Made by a program: the position numbers and the translations under genes. A model generated the notes under the pieces. That model was not told where the DNA came from. It saw nothing but the letters and a program-made list of their open reading frames with translations, and searched no databases. Below are positions 63,184 through 64,000 of a stretch of 64,000 nucleotides of DNA, in pieces (position 1 is the stretch's first letter; each line of letters begins with the position of its first letter). Origin of the DNA: Brenneria izadpanahii (GTDB lineage: Bacteria > Pseudomonadota > Gammaproteobacteria > Enterobacterales > Enterobacteriaceae); assembly GCF_017569925.1 (NCBI RefSeq), contig NZ_CP050854.1, positions 4,278,001 through 4,342,000 of the forward strand, written 5' to 3'.

Positions 63184-64000
63184 TTATGCGAGGGAATGCC
63201 CTGAACAAAGGCGGTCAATCAGGTATTGAACGTTTTCAATCCGTTCAAATTGCAACAACTCGTCGAATAGTTCAGGCAACGCGGCTGACGGCAAACTGTA
63301 GCGGGCGCAGGCGCAAAACTTGCTTTCCAACTGCTGACGGCTCAGACGCCAGGTTTTACTGCCCGGCTCGACATCGGCCGCGCGGCGATAGGTTTCGCCG
63401 CTCGTCGTCGTAACCTGTAGGCGGCAGCCTAATGCCACGCCGGCAATCCCTTTGGGCAAATCCTGGTCCGGCAGGATCCGCACCTTTTCAGCCAGCGTCC
63501 GCACATCCTGGCGTTGTACGTTTTCATCGGAAAAATCTTCCAGATTCAGATGGCCGACCAGCGCGGCGATAGCCAGGCTGTACGGCAGGCTGAACTTGGC
63601 TTCCAGGCCGGTGGCCGCCCGCTCGTGGATCAGGATCTTCGGCGCGGCGGGATCCAGATGAACATCAATCGCCGCGATTTGCGCGGCGGCCGTTTTTTCC
63701 GTCGCCAGCACATCCTGCAACAGCGCAACGGCGGCATGGCTACAGGTGCAGCACGGATAGCGCTTAATGGTGATGCCCGGCTCCAACAGCGCATAAGGAC
63801 GGCCGAACGTCATTACCGCCGCTTTCTTCGGGTCGAATCGCTCGGCGAACACATCCACCAGCCCCATCGGTCCCAGTAGGCTTCCCGGCGTCGAAGTCAT
63901 GCCGACGGCGGCCAGGCGCGCCGCCATCACCCCATGACTGGCGGCCAGCGCCGTTTGCAGCGGCTTCGCATCGCTGCCGAAATTGCTGCGCAGTCCCGCG
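63184..64000 (-). CDS. MmgE/PrpD family protein, 3' part
   Basis: The frame stays open to the window end, so the N terminus is outside. Visible are GLRSNFGSDAKPLQTALAAS, HGVMAARLAAVGMTSTPGSL and KRYPCCTCSHAAVALLQDVL, all typical of this family, which includes 2-methylcitrate dehydratase and cis-aconitate-related enzymes. At least 272 residues are present of the usual 450. Its substrate cannot be inferred; no prpC or prpB gene is in view. Confidence 0.85.
   Translation of the reverse strand, partial: AGLRSNFGSDAKPLQTALAASHGVMAARLAAVGMTSTPGSLLGPMGLVDVFAERFDPKKAAVMTFGRPYALLEPGITIKRYPCCTCSHAAVALLQDVLATEKTAAAQIAAIDVHLDPAAPKILIHERAATGLEAKFSLPYSLAIAALVGHLNLEDFSDENVQRQDVRTLAEKVRILPDQDLPKGIAGVALGCRLQVTTTSGETYRRAADVEPGSKTWRLSRQQLESKFCACARYSLPSAALPELFDELLQFERIENVQYLIDRLCSGHSLA

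Overview
This is Enterobacterales chromosome, most likely from the Pectobacteriaceae (Brenneria/Dickeya/Lonsdalea type). The evidence is the gene order grpE | nadK-recN-bamE | rnfH-ratA | smpB-ssrA, the hemF/ypeA/yfeYZ/yfeX/cysM cluster, ERIC-type repeats, and protein sequences close to the E. coli versions I recall. The genus is an inference.

Layout. (1) 1-17.7 kb is core genome: the end of an amino-acid ABC transporter, cysM, a DyP peroxidase, the yfeY-yfeZ pair with a sigma-E-like promoter, ypeA, hemF-yaiI, maeB, nudK, mntH, grpE, nadK, an SOS-controlled recN with a one-base frameshift, bamE, ratA-rnfH and smpB. (2) ssrA (17.7-18.07 kb) is followed directly by a P4-type tyrosine integrase, the left end of an accessory region of about 21 kb. 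It holds a Nlp/Ner-like regulator, a second integrase-fold protein with a structured leader, a TacA-TacT-like module, two related glycine-zipper toxin genes with neighbouring immunity candidates, ruined NucS-like and P4-primase genes, and a Phd/RelE-type module. A dispersed repeat of about 80-120 bp sits between the modules. A truncated second copy of the integrase start lies at 28.5 kb. (3) 28.76-33.77 kb is a distinct insert: a Tat-exported FMN alpha-hydroxy-acid oxidase, divergent from a histidine kinase with a periplasmic solute-binding domain and a response regulator with an eroded AAA+ domain. A set of TGCATA half-sites lies in the shared intergenic region. (4) 33.8-39.6 kb is AT-rich and decayed: an inactivated gene, membrane proteins, a 334-aa toxin-like protein with a membrane neighbour, and an IS3-family element that splits a glyoxalase-like gene. 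(5) 40-64 kb returns to GC-rich metabolic genes: a CodB-PucR-CodA-like set, an RhtB exporter, LysR regulators, a PphA-like phosphatase, a deletion scar joining two gene remnants, a periplasmic flavoprotein with a porin, NifJ, and a MocR/solute-binding/nitrilase/amino-acid ABC/AraC/MmgE-PrpD cluster that runs off the window.

The most interesting candidates are the oxidase/two-component module with its own palindromic operator candidate, the toxin-immunity cassettes separated by a common repeat, and the integrase leaders, whose GGTACC boxes differ between copies by substitutions that keep the inverted repeat paired. Several apparent one-base losses fall in GC or homopolymer runs (recN, toxin gene 1, the ssrA T-arm), so sequencing error must be excluded before calling them mutations.
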